A stretch of 64,000 nucleotides of DNA from Dechloromonas sp. TW-R-39-2 (GCF_016864195.1 NZ_CP045202.1:1767001-1831000), one strand, 5' to 3'; counted from the first letter of the stretch, positions 17,946 through 29,290 are shown. A program made the numbers and translations. Notes: generated by a model from the sequence alone, not told the origin.

Positions 17946-19961
17946 ATGAGAACCATTTTCCTGCCAGCGATTCGCTTGATGAATGCGATCCGTTATCCCA
18001 GTAAATTTCTTTTGCTGGGGGCTGCAGTATCGATTGTGATCTTGATGCTGCTGCTTTTTGCATTCAAAACCCTGAGCAGGGATATCGTTTTTGCCGAGAA
18101 TCAGTTGCAGGGCGTCCAGATGCTCAAGCCGCTCAATCGCTCGGCCCAGTATCTCCAGCAACATCGTGGCCTGTCGGCCGGATTGCTGGGGGGCAACGAA
18201 GGCATGCGCGACAAGCGTGCTGCCAAGGAAAAGGAAGTCGGCGATGCCATCACGGCGACAGAAAACCTGCTGCTCCCCGTGCTGCGTCAGGGAGCGGGCT
18301 GGAAAAAAATTCGTGCCGATTGGGAAACTTTGCGAGCACAGGGTCTGAACTGGAGCGTGCCGGACAACATCAAGGCGCACAATGCCTTGATCGACCAGAT
18401 GCTGCTATTCATGGTGGAAACGGCGGATGCGACAGAAATGACGCTGGATCCGGCCATGGATACCTTCTACATGATGGATACCGTCGTGGTCAAAATGCCG
18501 GCCATGCTCGAACGGCTGGGCCAAACCCGGGCGCGCGGTACCGGTGTGCTGGCCAAGAAGGAAATTTCCCAGCAAATGAAAATCGACATTGCCAGTACCC
18601 TGGCTGAGATGTCGAATACCTTGCGGGCCCAGAATATCAATCTCGACAAGGTCGTTCATTTTGCCCCAGCACTTTCCGGTTCGCTTTCTGGTCCGGGCAA
18701 GGAGTTCTCCGATAATGTCGGCAAGGTTTTTTCGCTGGTTCGTGAAGACATCCTGACCGAACGCTTCCAGACCCCGGCGCAGGACTATTTCACGCTGACG
18801 ACCGGAATCATCGATTCGGGCTACAAAACGATGTTCGATGTGCTGATTGTCGAGTTCGAGCGTCAGATCAACAGCCGCAAGAATGAAGCTGAACGTACCC
18901 TTTCCCTGATGCTGCTGCTTTCTCTCGGGGTTCTCCTGGCCGTCATCTACCTGGCTGTCGGGATGTATTACTCGGTGGTCGGCAGTGTTGGTGTTTTCTC
19001 CCAGGGAGCCAAGCGTCTGGCGGAGGGCGACCTGACCGCGCGCTTTGCGACCGAAGGCAATGATGAGCTGCATGCGGCAGGCGAGGATTTCAACGCCATG
19101 GCCCTGGCTTTCCGCAATTTGCTGGGAAATATCCAGCAGGAAGCCATTCAGTTGCGCCAATCTGCCGAACAGCTTTCACTTTCCAGTGCCCAGATTTCAG
19201 CCAGCGCCAGTGCCCAGAGTGATTCAGCATCGAGCATGGCGGCTTCGGTCGAAGAAATGACCGTGGGTGTCGATCACATTGCCAAAAACGCCCAGGATGC
19301 CCAATCCTCTTCTCGCCAATCTGACGCAGTCGCTGCCGATGGCGGTGCGATTGTTCAAGGGGTGGTCGATGAAATCCAGGGGATTGCCGAAACAGTCAAT
19401 GATTCTGCGATGGCGGTTGAAGCGCTCGGCAAGCAGTCCGAGCAGATTTCGGCCATTGTCGGAACGATCAAGGAGATTGCCGACCAGACCAATCTGCTGG
19501 CCCTGAATGCGGCAATCGAGGCCGCTCGTGCCGGGGAGTCCGGGCGTGGCTTTGCGGTGGTGGCTGATGAAGTTCGCAAATTGGCCGAGCGCACCGCACA
19601 TTCAACCCAGGAAATTGCCGGAATGATTGGTGCAATCCAGTCCGGTACCGGTGTTGCAGTCAGCAGCATGAAGCGTGGTGTCGGTCGCGTCGCCAGTGGT
19701 GTTGAGAAAGCGCAGCAGGCAGGTGAGGCAATTCTCAAGGTTCAGCAGCAATCGCGTGAAGTGGTTGAGTCGGTTGCTGAAATTTCTGTTGCCTTGCGCG
19801 AACAGGCTGCGGCCAGTACCGAAATTGCCCAGAATGTTGAACGGATTGCCCAGATGGCAGAGGAAAACGATGCCGCATCGGGGGTCAATGCAGCAACTGC
19901 GGGTCGCTTGCTGCAACTCGCCGAAACACTGAGCAGCCAGGTGGCGTGTTTCCGCACTTGA
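17946..19961 (+). CDS. Methyl-accepting chemotaxis protein (first of tandem pair)
   Basis: A 671-residue transmembrane chemoreceptor. TM1 is at about residues 20-42 and a helical periplasmic domain spans about 43-320. TM2 ([22 protein letters not shown]) is followed by a HAMP domain containing [19 protein letters not shown]. The cytoplasmic signalling domain carries the hairpin tip [21 protein letters not shown], with [18 protein letters not shown]. The periplasmic domain has a [14 protein letters not shown] motif resembling NIT-type or four-helix sensor domains, but the ligand is unknown. ATG 17946 was chosen over an in-frame start at 17931. It starts 37 bp after lolD and is followed by a strong terminator. 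The protein at 20083 is a close paralogue. Confidence 0.93.
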   Translation: MRTIFLPAIRLMNAIRYPSKFLLLGAAVSIVILMLLLFAFKTLSRDIVFAENQLQGVQMLKPLNRSAQYLQQHRGLSAGLLGGNEGMRDKRAAKEKEVGDAITATENLLLPVLRQGAGWKKIRADWETLRAQGLNWSVPDNIKAHNALIDQMLLFMVETADATEMTLDPAMDTFYMMDTVVVKMPAMLERLGQTRARGTGVLAKKEISQQMKIDIASTLAEMSNTLRAQNINLDKVVHFAPALSGSLSGPGKEFSDNVGKVFSLVREDILTERFQTPAQDYFTLTTGIIDSGYKTMFDVLIVEFERQINSRKNEAERTLSLMLLLSLGVLLAVIYLAVGMYYSVVGSVGVFSQGAKRLAEGDLTARFATEGNDELHAAGEDFNAMALAFRNLLGNIQQEAIQLRQSAEQLSLSSAQISASASAQSDSASSMAASVEEMTVGVDHIAKNAQDAQSSSRQSDAVAADGGAIVQGVVDEIQGIAETVNDSAMAVEALGKQSEQISAIVGTIKEIADQTNLLALNAAIEAARAGESGRGFAVVADEVRKLAERTAHSTQEIAGMIGAIQSGTGVAVSSMKRGVGRVASGVEKAQQAGEAILKVQQQSREVVESVAEISVALREQAAASTEIAQNVERIAQMAEENDAASGVNAATAGRLLQLAETLSSQVACFRT

Positions 19962-19984
19962 TTTGATTGGAATTGACGTAGATC

Positions 19985-20010
19985 AAGGCGGCCATGGGCC
20001 GCCTTTTTTA
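19985..20010 (+). terminator. Rho-independent terminator between the tandem chemoreceptors
   Basis: A perfect stem GGCGGCC/GGCCGCC with an ATG loop followed by TTTTTTT. It separates the two chemoreceptor genes transcriptionally. Confidence 0.9.
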
Positions 20011-20082
20011 CTTGAGTGTTGTCGTGTTTTGCAGGTAAAGTCCGGCTATTGTTAAATTTAATATTTTTTCGGAGCCGAGATC

Positions 20083-22098
20083 ATGAAATCCCTGTTCAGC
20101 CCGGCCGTTGCGCTGATGAATCGTCTTCGTTATTCAAGCAAGTTCCTGTTGCTTGGCGTAGCGGTTTCCTGTGTCATTGTGACGCTGCTGTTGACGGTCT
20201 TTGTGACATTGAACCGGGATATCGAAACGGCCCGTCAGGAAATTGCCGGTTTGCAGATGCTCAAGCCGATGAACAAGATGGTGCAGTTCATGCAGCAACA
20301 TCGCGGTTTGTCTTCAGGTGTTCTGAATGGCAATGAGGCAATGAAGGAAAAGCGTGCCGCCAAGGAAAAAGACGTGGCGGAGGCTGTACTTGCGACCGAT
20401 GCCGGCTTGTCGCCCACCTTGCGCCAAATGCCCGCCTGGAAAGCCATTCGCGATGACTGGGAGGCTGTGCGCAGCCAGGGCTTGAGCTGGACTCCGGCCG
20501 AGAATATCAAGCGCCACTCACAGATGATCGACAAGGCGCTGGTTTTCATGGTCGAAGTGGCCGATGAAACCCAGCTGACGCTTGATCCGGCCATGGATAC
20601 CTACTATTTCATGGATACCGTGGTCACCAAGATGCCTGCCATGCTTGAGCCGCTGGGGATCACGCGTGCACGCGGCACTGGTGTCCTGACCAAGAAGGAG
20701 TTGACCGGGCAGCAGCGGGTCGATGTGGCTTCACTGGTGGCTCAGATGACCAGCACGCTGCGCGCGCAGAACAACAACCTGCAAAAGGTCATGCGCATGG
20801 CACCTGCGCTTCAGCCGTCCCTGAGCGGCCCGGCAAAAGAGTTTTCGGATGGTGCCGAGAAGGTGTTTGCGCTGGTGCGTGACGACATTCTGGGTGAGAA
20901 ATTTGCCACTCCGCCGCAGGAATACTTTGCACTAACGACCCAGGTCATCGATCTGGGCTACAAGGTGATGTACGAGGTGCTGATTCCCCAGTTCGAAAAG
21001 CAATTGAACGAGCGGGTCAACGAGTCGCGCCGGATTCTGTGGTTGAACGCTTTGGCGGCCTTGATCGTCATGCTTGTCGTGGCTTACCTCTCGATCGGCA
21101 CCTATTATTCGGTCATCAACAGCGTCAATGTTTTCTCGCAAGGTGCACGCCGTTTGGCAGATGGCGACCTGACCATCCATTTTGAAACGGCAGGGCAGGA
21201 TGAACTGCATGCTGCCGGGGTTGATTTCAACGATATGGCGGCGGCTTTCCGCCAATTGCTCGGACGTATCCAGAGCGATGTCCAGCAGTTGCGCGGCGCA
21301 GCCGAACAACTGGCGACATCGAGCCAGGAAATTTCGACCAGCACCGGCGCGCAGAGTGATTCGGCTTCGAGTATGGCGGCTTCGGTCGAGGAAATGACGG
21401 TCGGTGTCGATCATATTGCGAGGAATGCGCAGGACGCCCAGAGTTATTCGCGTGAATCCGACGAAGTGGCCGCCAATGGCAGCCGCATTGTGCAAAATGT
21501 CGTGAACGAGATTCAGGGAATTGCCTCGACCGTCAATCAGTCTGCGGCTGCAGTCGAGGCGCTTGGGCAGCAGTCTGACCAGATTTCGGCCATTGTCGGG
21601 ACCATCAAGGAAATTGCCGACCAAACCAATCTGCTGGCCTTGAATGCGGCGATTGAAGCGGCGCGGGCTGGCGAGTCAGGGCGTGGCTTTGCGGTCGTGG
21701 CTGATGAAGTCCGCAAGTTGGCGGAACGGACGGCCAAGTCGACCCAGGAAATTGCCGGCATGATCGGTTCGATTCAGTCCGGTACGGCAACGGCTGTGAG
21801 CAGCATGAAGCAGGGGGTCGAGCGCGTGGCCACCGGTGTGGAGCAGGCTCAACTGGCCGGTGATGCAATCGAAAAGGTTCAGCAGCAGGCTCGCCAGGTG
21901 GTTGATTCAGTTTCTGAAATTACCGTTGCCTTGCGCGAGCAGGCCAGCGCCAGTACGGAAATTGCCCAGAACGTCGAACGGATTGCCCAGATGGCGGAAG
22001 AGAATAACGCAGCCGCTTGTGGCAATGCCAATACGGCGACCAAGTTGCGCGAACTGGCGGAAACCTTGAGTAAAGAGGTCGCCCGCTTCAGGACTTGA
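20083..22098 (+). CDS. Methyl-accepting chemotaxis protein (second of tandem pair)
   Basis: A 671-residue chemoreceptor with the same architecture and exactly the same length as its upstream paralogue: TM1 near 20-42, helical periplasmic sensor ([28 protein letters not shown]), TM2, HAMP ([19 protein letters not shown]) and an MCP signalling domain with the same [21 protein letters not shown] tip. The periplasmic halves are clearly homologous but more diverged than the signalling halves, which suggests duplication followed by ligand divergence (inference). GGAG lies about 9 bp before ATG 20083. Its end overlaps the convergent DUF2062 gene by 11 bp. Confidence 0.93.
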   Translation: MKSLFSPAVALMNRLRYSSKFLLLGVAVSCVIVTLLLTVFVTLNRDIETARQEIAGLQMLKPMNKMVQFMQQHRGLSSGVLNGNEAMKEKRAAKEKDVAEAVLATDAGLSPTLRQMPAWKAIRDDWEAVRSQGLSWTPAENIKRHSQMIDKALVFMVEVADETQLTLDPAMDTYYFMDTVVTKMPAMLEPLGITRARGTGVLTKKELTGQQRVDVASLVAQMTSTLRAQNNNLQKVMRMAPALQPSLSGPAKEFSDGAEKVFALVRDDILGEKFATPPQEYFALTTQVIDLGYKVMYEVLIPQFEKQLNERVNESRRILWLNALAALIVMLVVAYLSIGTYYSVINSVNVFSQGARRLADGDLTIHFETAGQDELHAAGVDFNDMAAAFRQLLGRIQSDVQQLRGAAEQLATSSQEISTSTGAQSDSASSMAASVEEMTVGVDHIARNAQDAQSYSRESDEVAANGSRIVQNVVNEIQGIASTVNQSAAAVEALGQQSDQISAIVGTIKEIADQTNLLALNAAIEAARAGESGRGFAVVADEVRKLAERTAKSTQEIAGMIGSIQSGTATAVSSMKQGVERVATGVEQAQLAGDAIEKVQQQARQVVDSVSEITVALREQASASTEIAQNVERIAQMAEENNAAACGNANTATKLRELAETLSKEVARFRT

Positions 22099-22621
22099 TC
22101 CTGCGGCGTTGCCTGGCACGTATCAGGTAGATACGCCAGGCTGCATGCGTCATCAGGTAGCCAGCAATTGCCAAGCCGCAGGCCAGGATGAAAAGTCCGA
22201 CGCCGAGCGGCTTGGCTGCTTCCAGCATCCAGGACTGCATTGCCGCGGTCCACGCCACGAAATCAGCCGGATTCAGCGCCGGCGGTGCGACGAATCCAGA
22301 TTGATCGCCGAGCAGCAAACGCCCCATCTGGTAAGCCACGATATACAGCGGAACAATGGTCAGCGGGTTGGTGTACAGCGTGACCAGCATGGCCAGCGGC
22401 AGGTTGACCCGGAATATCAAGGCACAAATCGCGGCACCGATCATCTGCAAAGGGCCGGGAATCAGTCCGCAAAAAAGACCGGCAGCCACAGCTCCGGCGG
22501 CCGAATGGCGATTCAGGTGCCATAACCGGGGGTGCAGCAGCGAAGACGCAAATGGCTTCAGCCAGGGATTGCGGCGAATGCTGTCGTGATCCGGCAGATA
22601 TTTCTTGATGGTGCGGCGCAT
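22088..22621 (-). CDS. DUF2062 domain membrane protein
   Basis: A 177-residue inner-membrane protein of the DUF2062 family. Hydrophobic segments lie at about 43-65 ([22 protein letters not shown]), 66-98 ([29 protein letters not shown], including the family TNP motif) and 135-165. The ends are very basic ([16 protein letters not shown] and [10 protein letters not shown]). Its function is not established; some members lie beside glycosyltransferase genes, which is not the case here. It converges with the second chemoreceptor gene with an 11-bp overlap and no visible terminator between them. Confidence 0.85.
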   Translation of the reverse strand: MRRTIKKYLPDHDSIRRNPWLKPFASSLLHPRLWHLNRHSAAGAVAAGLFCGLIPGPLQMIGAAICALIFRVNLPLAMLVTLYTNPLTIVPLYIVAYQMGRLLLGDQSGFVAPPALNPADFVAWTAAMQSWMLEAAKPLGVGLFILACGLAIAGYLMTHAAWRIYLIRARQRRRIKS

Positions 22622-22715
22622 GAGTGCATTATTACAGCAGATGGGGGAATAATCGTCTTTGCAGATCGGTGTGTCGGGGATCTATCGCCTCGTGCCGATG
22701 CCGGGTGGTTTATGG

Positions 22716-22744
22716 TTGTATGACGAGAGTCTTGTCTTTATAGT
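22716..22744 (+). promoter_or_regulatory. Candidate sigma-70 promoter for the PhnD-like/kinase operon
   Basis: TTGTAT (22716-22721), a 17-bp spacer and TATAGT (22739-22744). This predicts a leader of about 75 nt to ATG 22826. The 204-bp gap from 22622 holds nothing else recognisable. Confidence 0.5.
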
Positions 22745-22825
22745 CTGTGAAACAATGTGCGGGCAATGATTCCAGGCTGTGGTTCAAGCTAGCACTGTAT
22801 AAGGGGTCGAAAAATCTTTGTCTTG

Positions 22826-23725
22826 ATGCTTTTTCTTCCGGTTGCTCGTTATTTTCGGTGCAGGTTTCGCCGAACGTGTCCTTTTCTTTTGCTGTTTTTG
22901 TCGATTTTTGTTGGCCAGCCTGTTGCTGCGGTCGACTCCCCGCCAATAACTCAAAAAACTCGCGTACTGCGATTCGTGACCTACGCAGCCGAGCGCCCAA
23001 GCGAGGAGTTGCGCAAGATCGAACCTTTTCAGCGCCATGTTGAAGCGGTTCTGAATGCCAAAGGATTCAATCTCAGGATTGAATTGCGGATTTTTTCCAC
23101 CTACACCGAAGCTCAGGAAGCCCTGTACAGCGGCAACTTCGATTTTGCCCGTATCGGACCGGCCAATTACGTGCTTGCCAGGGAACGCAAGGCACCGGTT
23201 CGCTTGCTGGTGATGGAAAGCCACCAGGGAGATACCTTCTTTGAAGGGGCGATATTTACCCGGAGTGATTCCGGTGTGACCTCGATGGCCGATATCAAGG
23301 GCAAGCGTTTCGCCTTTGGCGAGCAGACATCGACGACCGGGGCGTATCTGGCTCAGGCGGCACTGGTTCAGGCTGGGATCAAAGCGAGCGATCTGGGTGG
23401 TTTCGAATACCTGGGTCGCCATGACAAGGTTGCGCTTGCCGTTGCTGCCGGGACCTTCGATGTGGGCGCGACGAACGAGCGGACCATTGAAAAATACGCC
23501 GGCCGTGGATTGAAAAAGCTGAAGACATTTGTCACGCCGACCCAAGCCTGGGTCGTCAATGAAAGGCTCGACGGGCGTTTGGCCGATGCAATGCGGACGG
23601 CGCTGTTGCATGTCGATCAGAATGCCTTGAAATACATCGATCGCGATGGTTTTCTGCCTGGGCGGGAAAGCTATTTCGATGAGCTGCGCAAGGCCATGCG
23701 TCTTTCCCGACAGTTCGGAGGCTGA
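22826..23725 (+). CDS. PhnD-like periplasmic substrate-binding protein paired with kinase
   Basis: A 299-residue periplasmic binding protein of the phosphate/phosphite/phosphonate (PhnD-like) class. A signal peptide is visible ([15 protein letters not shown], cleavage near residue 34). The mature part starts like PhnD proteins ([31 protein letters not shown]), with [36 protein letters not shown] and [16 protein letters not shown]. No transporter permease or ATPase is adjacent. Instead the gene ends 2 bp before a membrane hybrid kinase, so it more likely acts as the ligand-binding partner of that sensor than in uptake (inference from context). The real ligand is unknown. The start is uncertain (ATG 22826; no good Shine-Dalgarno). 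Confidence 0.85.
   Translation: MLFLPVARYFRCRFRRTCPFLLLFLSIFVGQPVAAVDSPPITQKTRVLRFVTYAAERPSEELRKIEPFQRHVEAVLNAKGFNLRIELRIFSTYTEAQEALYSGNFDFARIGPANYVLARERKAPVRLLVMESHQGDTFFEGAIFTRSDSGVTSMADIKGKRFAFGEQTSTTGAYLAQAALVQAGIKASDLGGFEYLGRHDKVALAVAAGTFDVGATNERTIEKYAGRGLKKLKTFVTPTQAWVVNERLDGRLADAMRTALLHVDQNALKYIDRDGFLPGRESYFDELRKAMRLSRQFGG
22923..22936 (+). repeat. Recurrent 14-bp word, exact copy
   Basis: TTGCTGCGGTCGAC, here inside the signal-peptide coding region of the PhnD-like gene (reads Val-Ala-Ala-Val-Asp). Confidence 0.6.
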
Positions 23726-23727
23726 TC

Positions 23728-26019
23728 ATGATCAAGCTTTCCACCCGAATCATTACCGGCATGATCCTGGCGCTCACGCTGGTCTTGCTGCCGATGGCCT
23801 GGTATTCGGTACAAAAGGAAAGCGGTGAGTTGCGCGACATCATGCGTAATCAAGGGGAGGCTGTTGCCAGGTCGTTGGCTGCATTTGTCATCGAACCGAT
23901 GGTTGCCCTTGATTACCCTGCGCTGGAGTACGCTCTGGAGACCATGGGTCGGGCAACGGAGCAAATCCAGTACGTCGAGGTTCGCCAGAAGGACAAAGTC
24001 CTGGCGCACTACGGTGAACGTCAGGCCAAGGGCGAAATATTCATTGTGCCGATTGAAATGCCTGGTCTGCACGATGCGCCAAAGCGTTATTTCGGTGAGC
24101 TTGAACTGGTCTATTCGCCCGAGCATTTCGAGCGCATCGTCAATAACCGGGTCGATGACCTGCTCATTTCTTCCTTGGTCATTTTTGTCATCCTGGCCTT
24201 GAGTTTGCGTTTTGTTGTCTCCCGCCTGGTCACACGACGACTGACCAAGTTGAGCAAGCTGACCAACCGGATCATTGCCGAGGAGTTGCGCGAGCAGGTC
24301 GCGCATGGCGCTGGTTCGCCAGTCTATGGCGATGAACTGGATCTTCTGCGCGAACGTTTCATGACCATGCTGGATGGCATTCATGCCCGGGACCGGGCGC
24401 GCGACGAGGCCGAACAAACGCTGCGCCAGTTGATGGTTGCCGTCGAGCAAAGTCCGGTCGGTATCTTGATGACCAATGTCCAGGGGGGAATCGAGTACGT
24501 CAATTCCGCCTTTACACAAGTCAGCGGCTATACCTTCGATGAAGTACGCGGACAAAACCCCCGTATTTTGAAGTCTGGCCTGACGCCACCCGAGGTTTAC
24601 ACCGATCTTTGGGGGACTTTGCTGGCCGGCAAGGTCTGGAAAGGGGAATTTACCAACCGACGCAAGAACGGCGAACTGTTCGCCGAGTTCTGCCTGATTT
24701 CTCCGGTGCGCGGAGCGGATGGCCAGATCAGCCACTACATGGCGACGAAGGAGGACATTACCGAGAAACGCGAGAATGCCCGCGAGCTGGACCGCTATCG
24801 CAACCATCTCGAAGCCTTGGTTGACGAGCGGACCACCCAGCTTGAAGAGGCTCGTGCAGTGGCTGTCGAGGCAAGTCAGGCGAAGAGCGTTTTCCTGGCC
24901 AATATGAGTCATGAAATTCGTACGCCGATGAATGCCATCATGGGCATGTTGCACCTGATGCGGCGCGATACCATCGATGTCCAGCAGCATGTCCGCCTCG
25001 ACCGGATTGATGCTGCCGCACGCCATCTGCTGAGCGTGATCAACGATATCCTCGATCTCTCAAAAATCGAGGCCGGCAAGCTGGCGCTGGAGGAAACACG
25101 CTTGCACCTGCCCACCTTGATGGATAACACCGTGGCGATGCTGGCTGAACGGGCCGCCGACAAAGGGCTGGCACTGACACTGATGCCGGTTCGCTATGAC
25201 GCAGATCTGCTGGGCGATCCGACACGCGTGATGCAGGGGCTGATCAATTTTGCCGGAAATGCCATCAAGTTTACCGAGCGGGGCTCGGTGATCCTGAGTT
25301 GCGACGTCATCGAAGAAAGCGCCGTCGATGTCCTCCTGCGCCTGAATGTGAGCGATACCGGCATCGGCATATCGCCGGAGGTGCTTGGCCGTTTGTTCAA
25401 TGCTTTTGAGCAGGCAGATGGTTCGACTACCCGCAAATTCGGCGGCACCGGTCTGGGTCTATCGATTACACGGAGCCTGGCCCAGTTGATGGGCGGGCAG
25501 GTTGGGGTTGAAAGTATTCCGGGGCAAGGCAGCACTTTTTGGTTCACCGCTCGTCTGCGCAAGGCCGGACAGCACTTGCAGGCCGAGCCGGTCGTGGCGG
25601 AAACGCCGCCGGGCGAAGCCATTCGTCGCGATTTTTCCGGATTGCCTGTGTTGATCGTCGATGACGAAATGATTAACCGGGAAATCGCCGGTGAATTCCT
25701 CACCGAAACGGGGTTGACCGTGGAATTTGCCGAAAACGGGCTGCAGGCAGTCGAACTTTGTCGAACCCATGATTACGCGCTGGTGTTCATGGACATGCAG
25801 ATGCCGGTGATGGATGGCCTGACTGCCACGGCGCAGATTCGTCGCCTGCCGAATGGCCTGACGTTGCCTATCCTGGCAATGACGGCAAATGCCTTCGCCG
25901 AAGATCGTGAAGTCTGTCTGGCTGCCGGGATGACGGATTTCATTCCCAAGCCGATCGACCCGGAGCGCATGTTTGCAACGGTTTATCGCTCCCTGCTCAA
26001 GGTCCGATCGACCGGCTAG
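23728..26019 (+). CDS. Hybrid sensor histidine kinase with PAS and receiver domains
   Basis: A 763-residue membrane hybrid kinase. TM1 is at about 7-27, a short periplasmic domain at about 30-140 and TM2 at about 148-166. A HAMP-like linker follows, then PAS at about 236-340 ([21 protein letters not shown]) and a coiled linker. HisKA has the phospho-accepting His395 in [14 protein letters not shown]. HATPase carries [19 protein letters not shown] and [14 protein letters not shown]. The C-terminal receiver has its phospho-acceptor Asp near 688 ([14 protein letters not shown]). No Hpt domain is present, so phosphotransfer must go to a separate Hpt or stay internal. Spacing of 2 bp from the PhnD-like gene implies co-translation and a binding-protein-triggered sensor. 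The output partner is not identifiable here. Confidence 0.93.
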   Translation: MIKLSTRIITGMILALTLVLLPMAWYSVQKESGELRDIMRNQGEAVARSLAAFVIEPMVALDYPALEYALETMGRATEQIQYVEVRQKDKVLAHYGERQAKGEIFIVPIEMPGLHDAPKRYFGELELVYSPEHFERIVNNRVDDLLISSLVIFVILALSLRFVVSRLVTRRLTKLSKLTNRIIAEELREQVAHGAGSPVYGDELDLLRERFMTMLDGIHARDRARDEAEQTLRQLMVAVEQSPVGILMTNVQGGIEYVNSAFTQVSGYTFDEVRGQNPRILKSGLTPPEVYTDLWGTLLAGKVWKGEFTNRRKNGELFAEFCLISPVRGADGQISHYMATKEDITEKRENARELDRYRNHLEALVDERTTQLEEARAVAVEASQAKSVFLANMSHEIRTPMNAIMGMLHLMRRDTIDVQQHVRLDRIDAAARHLLSVINDILDLSKIEAGKLALEETRLHLPTLMDNTVAMLAERAADKGLALTLMPVRYDADLLGDPTRVMQGLINFAGNAIKFTERGSVILSCDVIEESAVDVLLRLNVSDTGIGISPEVLGRLFNAFEQADGSTTRKFGGTGLGLSITRSLAQLMGGQVGVESIPGQGSTFWFTARLRKAGQHLQAEPVVAETPPGEAIRRDFSGLPVLIVDDEMINREIAGEFLTETGLTVEFAENGLQAVELCRTHDYALVFMDMQMPVMDGLTATAQIRRLPNGLTLPILAMTANAFAEDREVCLAAGMTDFIPKPIDPERMFATVYRSLLKVRSTG

Positions 26020-26055
26020 TTTCGATCTGCCGACAAAATATCCGGACAAAGCTGC

Positions 26056-28398
26056 ATGTCTGGATATTATATTGTCATGCGCTGTTCAATCCTTGCCTTT
26101 GCCTTCGGGGTGCTGTGCCTGCAAATGCAACCCGCTTTGCCGCACTGGATGCCTGCCTGCTTGGCGGCCGTTCCCGCACTGCCTTATCTCTGGACAAAGC
26201 CGGCAATAGCGTACCGGATTGCGGCGATTTTCCTGTGTTTTGCCATTGGTTTCGGCTGGGCGGCATGGTCGGCTGGGCAGCGTTTGCAGGATGAATTGGC
26301 CACCGAGCTGGAGGGGCAGGATATCCAGGTGCTTGGTGTCGTTGCCGAATTGCCGCAAGGCTTTGGGCGCGGTTCGCGTTTTGAATTTGTCGTTGAAAAG
26401 ACGTTGACCGTGGCATCCGGTGTGCCACGACGCATCATGTTGTCGTGGTTTCAGGTGAACGATGCGGAGGGTGCCGCCGGTTTGCCGGCTATTCACCCAG
26501 GGGAACGCTGGCGCCTGACGGTTCGTTTGAAAAGGCCGCACGGCAACGCCAATCCCGGTGGCTTCGATTACGAAGCCTGGCTGCTTGAGCGCAACATCCG
26601 GGCGACCGGTTATGTCAGGCATAGTCCGGCTGCCGAGCGCCTGGATGCGCTGGTCTGGCAGCCGGCTTATCTGGTCGAGCTGCTGCGCGACAAGGCCCGG
26701 CAGCGTCTCGCTGAAATGCTGCCGGCGACCAGTCATCCCTGGGCTGGCATTCTCGTCGCGTTGACCATCGGCGATCAGCGGGCGATCGACGGTGACCTGT
26801 GGGTGACCTTCAACCGGACAGGAACCACACACTTGATGAGCATTTCCGGTTTGCATGTCACGATGGTTGCGGCCTTGTTCGGCTGGCTTGTTTCAACACT
26901 CTGGCGGCGAGTCCCCGCGCTTGCCTTGCGCCTGCCGGCCCAGAAGACCGGCCTCTTGGCTGCCTGCCTGGCGGCTTTCATCTATACCTTGCTGGCTGGT
27001 TTTGCCGTGCCGGCACAGCGTACTTTCTACATGTTGCTGGTCGCTGCGCTGGCGATGTTTTCGGGGCGCATCATCGCGCCCAGCCGGACGCTGTGCCTGG
27101 CTTTGCTGGTCGTGCTGTTGCTTGATCCGTGGGCGATTCTGGCCGCCGGGTTCTGGTTGTCGTTCAGCGCGGTCGGCGTGCTGCTTTATGTCGGATCGGC
27201 CGGCATTGGCCGGGTTGTCGGCTGGCGGCAGCACCTGGCGGCCTGGAGTCTGGTTCAGTGGGCCGCCACACTGGCATCGCTGCCGGTATTGCTTCTGGTC
27301 TTTCAGCAATTTTCACTGATTTCGCCGCTAGCCAATGCGCTGGCCATTCCCGTGGTCAGCTTTATCGTGACGCCGCTAGCCTTGCTCGGTGCGGTGCTGC
27401 CTTGGCCACCGATATTGGCTCTGGCGCATGCCGTGTTCGATGTGCTGATGGTTTTTCTGGCGTGGTGCGCTCTCTGGCCGGTCTGGCAAGCACCTGCGCC
27501 GCCGCTTTGGGTCGCGTTGGTCGCCGGACTGGGCGTGCTGGTCATTCTGTTGCCGCGTGGCGTACCCGGTCGGTTGATGGGGCTGGCGTTGCTGATTCCG
27601 GCGATATTCTGGCCAACGCTCAAACCTCAGCCCGGTGAGGTGTGGGTCAGCGTACTTGACGTTGGGCAGGGCTTGGCCAGTGTGGTACGCACTCGTCACC
27701 ATACCTTGATTTATGATCCCGGCCCGCTCTACAGCGCCGAATCAGATGCCGGGCAGCGCGTTGTGGTGCCTTATTTGCGCTGGCTCGGCATCGATCGTGT
27801 CGATACTCTGGTGGTGACGCATCGTGACAGCGATCATTCCGGCGGTTCGGCCTCTGTCCAGTCGGCCATCAAGGTCGATCAACTGCTTTCGTCGGTCAGC
27901 CATTCAGGCGGCGAGCGTTGTCTCGATGGCCAGCACTGGAGCTGGGATGGCGTTTATTTCGAGGTGCTTCATCCGACATTGCAGGATTACGCGGTCAACG
28001 GCAAAGCCAACCATATTTCCTGCGTATTGCGGATCAGCAGTGGTGGACATCGCTTGCTCCTGACCTCGGATATCGAAGCGCCGGACGAGGCTGCGTTGCT
28101 TGCCCGTTATCCTGCCGATCTGCAGGCCGATGTCCTGCTTGTCCCGCACCATGGTTCACGGACTTCTTCGACGCCTCCGTTCATTGCCGCCGTTGGCGCC
28201 CGCCATGCAGTGATTCCGGTTGGTTACCGGAACCGCTTCGGGCATCCGAAAGAAGAGGTTGTCGGGCGCTATGAAGCGGCCGGTGTCGAGCTCTGGCGGA
28301 CGGATCGTGATGGCGCCGTGCTCATCGCCCTTGATCAGGACGGTGTGGCGGTATCGGGCTGGCGACCCATGCATCAACGTTACTGGCATGGCCGTTGA
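26056..28398 (+). CDS. comEC: DNA internalisation competence protein ComEC/Rec2
   Basis: A 780-residue polytopic inner-membrane protein forming the channel for single-stranded DNA entry in natural transformation. The N-terminal DUF4131/OB-like part (about 30-210) is followed by the multi-helix Competence domain (about 225-500, with GTTHLMSISGLHVTMVAALFG). The C-terminal metallo-beta-lactamase-like domain (about 530-770) shows VLDVGQGLASVV, THRDSDHSGG and LLVPHHGSRTSS, so its nuclease-like motifs are present. ATG 26056 gives the longest form; ATG 26077 (MRCSILAFAFGV) is an equally plausible start. No other competence gene is in the window, so competence itself is not shown. Confidence 0.93.
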   Translation: MSGYYIVMRCSILAFAFGVLCLQMQPALPHWMPACLAAVPALPYLWTKPAIAYRIAAIFLCFAIGFGWAAWSAGQRLQDELATELEGQDIQVLGVVAELPQGFGRGSRFEFVVEKTLTVASGVPRRIMLSWFQVNDAEGAAGLPAIHPGERWRLTVRLKRPHGNANPGGFDYEAWLLERNIRATGYVRHSPAAERLDALVWQPAYLVELLRDKARQRLAEMLPATSHPWAGILVALTIGDQRAIDGDLWVTFNRTGTTHLMSISGLHVTMVAALFGWLVSTLWRRVPALALRLPAQKTGLLAACLAAFIYTLLAGFAVPAQRTFYMLLVAALAMFSGRIIAPSRTLCLALLVVLLLDPWAILAAGFWLSFSAVGVLLYVGSAGIGRVVGWRQHLAAWSLVQWAATLASLPVLLLVFQQFSLISPLANALAIPVVSFIVTPLALLGAVLPWPPILALAHAVFDVLMVFLAWCALWPVWQAPAPPLWVALVAGLGVLVILLPRGVPGRLMGLALLIPAIFWPTLKPQPGEVWVSVLDVGQGLASVVRTRHHTLIYDPGPLYSAESDAGQRVVVPYLRWLGIDRVDTLVVTHRDSDHSGGSASVQSAIKVDQLLSSVSHSGGERCLDGQHWSWDGVYFEVLHPTLQDYAVNGKANHISCVLRISSGGHRLLLTSDIEAPDEAALLARYPADLQADVLLVPHHGSRTSSTPPFIAAVGARHAVIPVGYRNRFGHPKEEVVGRYEAAGVELWRTDRDGAVLIALDQDGVAVSGWRPMHQRYWHGR

Positions 28399-28425
28399 GC
28401 GCAGCGTGATGATAAAGTCAGGGAC

Positions 28426-28431
28426 AGGAGG
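28426..28431 (+). promoter_or_regulatory. Strong ribosome binding site deciding a start
   Basis: AGGAGG four bases before ATG 28436. It fixes the start of the first alpha/beta hydrolase gene although the frame is open much further upstream. Confidence 0.8.
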
Positions 28432-28435
28432 CAAT

Positions 28436-29290
28436 ATGCAATTCACTCAACGCAGCGTGCAATGCATCAGCCCATCCGGCTTGCACCGGATGGCTTATAC
28501 CGAATGGGGCGAACGCGACAATCCCCGCGTATTGCTCTGCGTTCATGGTTTGACGCGTAATGCGCGTGATTTCGACAAGTTGGCCGAAGCCATGTCCAGC
28601 CATTACCGGGTGATTTGTCCGGACGTTGTCGGGCGTGGTCGCAGCGGTCGTTTGCGCAATCCGGCCGGTTACGGCATTCCGCAGTACGTGGCCGACATGG
28701 TGACGCTGATTGCCCGGCTCAACGTCGAGACGGTCGATTGGGTTGGTACCTCGATGGGCGGCCTGATTGGCATGGCGCTGGCCAGCCAGGAAGGCTCGCC
28801 AATCCGCAAACTGCTGCTTAACGATGTCGGGCCGGTGATTACCGTCGAATCACTCAAGCGGATTGGCAGCTATGTCGGCACCGATCCCACCTGGGCGGGC
28901 TTCGACGAAGCGCTGGCTTTTGTCAAAGCGGTCAGCGCGCCTTTTGGGGCGCTGACCGAGGCCCAGTGGTACGCATTGACTGAAAGCAGTGTGGCGCAGC
29001 GGGCTGACGGGCGCTGGGGCTTTGTCTACGATCCGCAGATCGCCGCACCGTTCAAGGCCGCTTTTGGCGATCAGGATATCGATCTATGGCCAGTCTACGA
29101 GCAAATTGCTTGTCCGACGCTGGTCTTGCGCGGCGCCGACTCCGATTTGTTGACGCGCGAAACCTGGCAGGCGATGGGATTGCGCGGTCCACGGGCCAGA
29201 CTGGCCGAAATTCAAGGGGTCGGCCATGCGCCGATGTTCATGACCGAAGAGCAGATTTCAGTTGCTCGCGACTTTTTACTCAGCGTATGA
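28436..29290 (+). CDS. Alpha/beta hydrolase (first of an overlapping pair)
   Basis: A 284-residue cytoplasmic alpha/beta-fold hydrolase. Motifs: oxyanion-hole region LLCVHGLTRNARDF, PDVVGRGRSGR, nucleophile elbow GTSMGGL (Ser106), a late acid (LRGADSDLL) and the catalytic histidine in GVGHAPMF. The perfect AGGAGG upstream makes ATG 28436 secure. It overlaps the next hydrolase gene by 4 bp (ATGA). The substrate is unknown; the fold covers esterases, lactonases and C-C hydrolases, including MenH-like enzymes. A MenH role is conceivable because other men genes are in the window, but nothing in the sequence proves it. Confidence 0.88.
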   Translation: MQFTQRSVQCISPSGLHRMAYTEWGERDNPRVLLCVHGLTRNARDFDKLAEAMSSHYRVICPDVVGRGRSGRLRNPAGYGIPQYVADMVTLIARLNVETVDWVGTSMGGLIGMALASQEGSPIRKLLLNDVGPVITVESLKRIGSYVGTDPTWAGFDEALAFVKAVSAPFGALTEAQWYALTESSVAQRADGRWGFVYDPQIAAPFKAAFGDQDIDLWPVYEQIACPTLVLRGADSDLLTRETWQAMGLRGPRARLAEIQGVGHAPMFMTEEQISVARDFLLSV

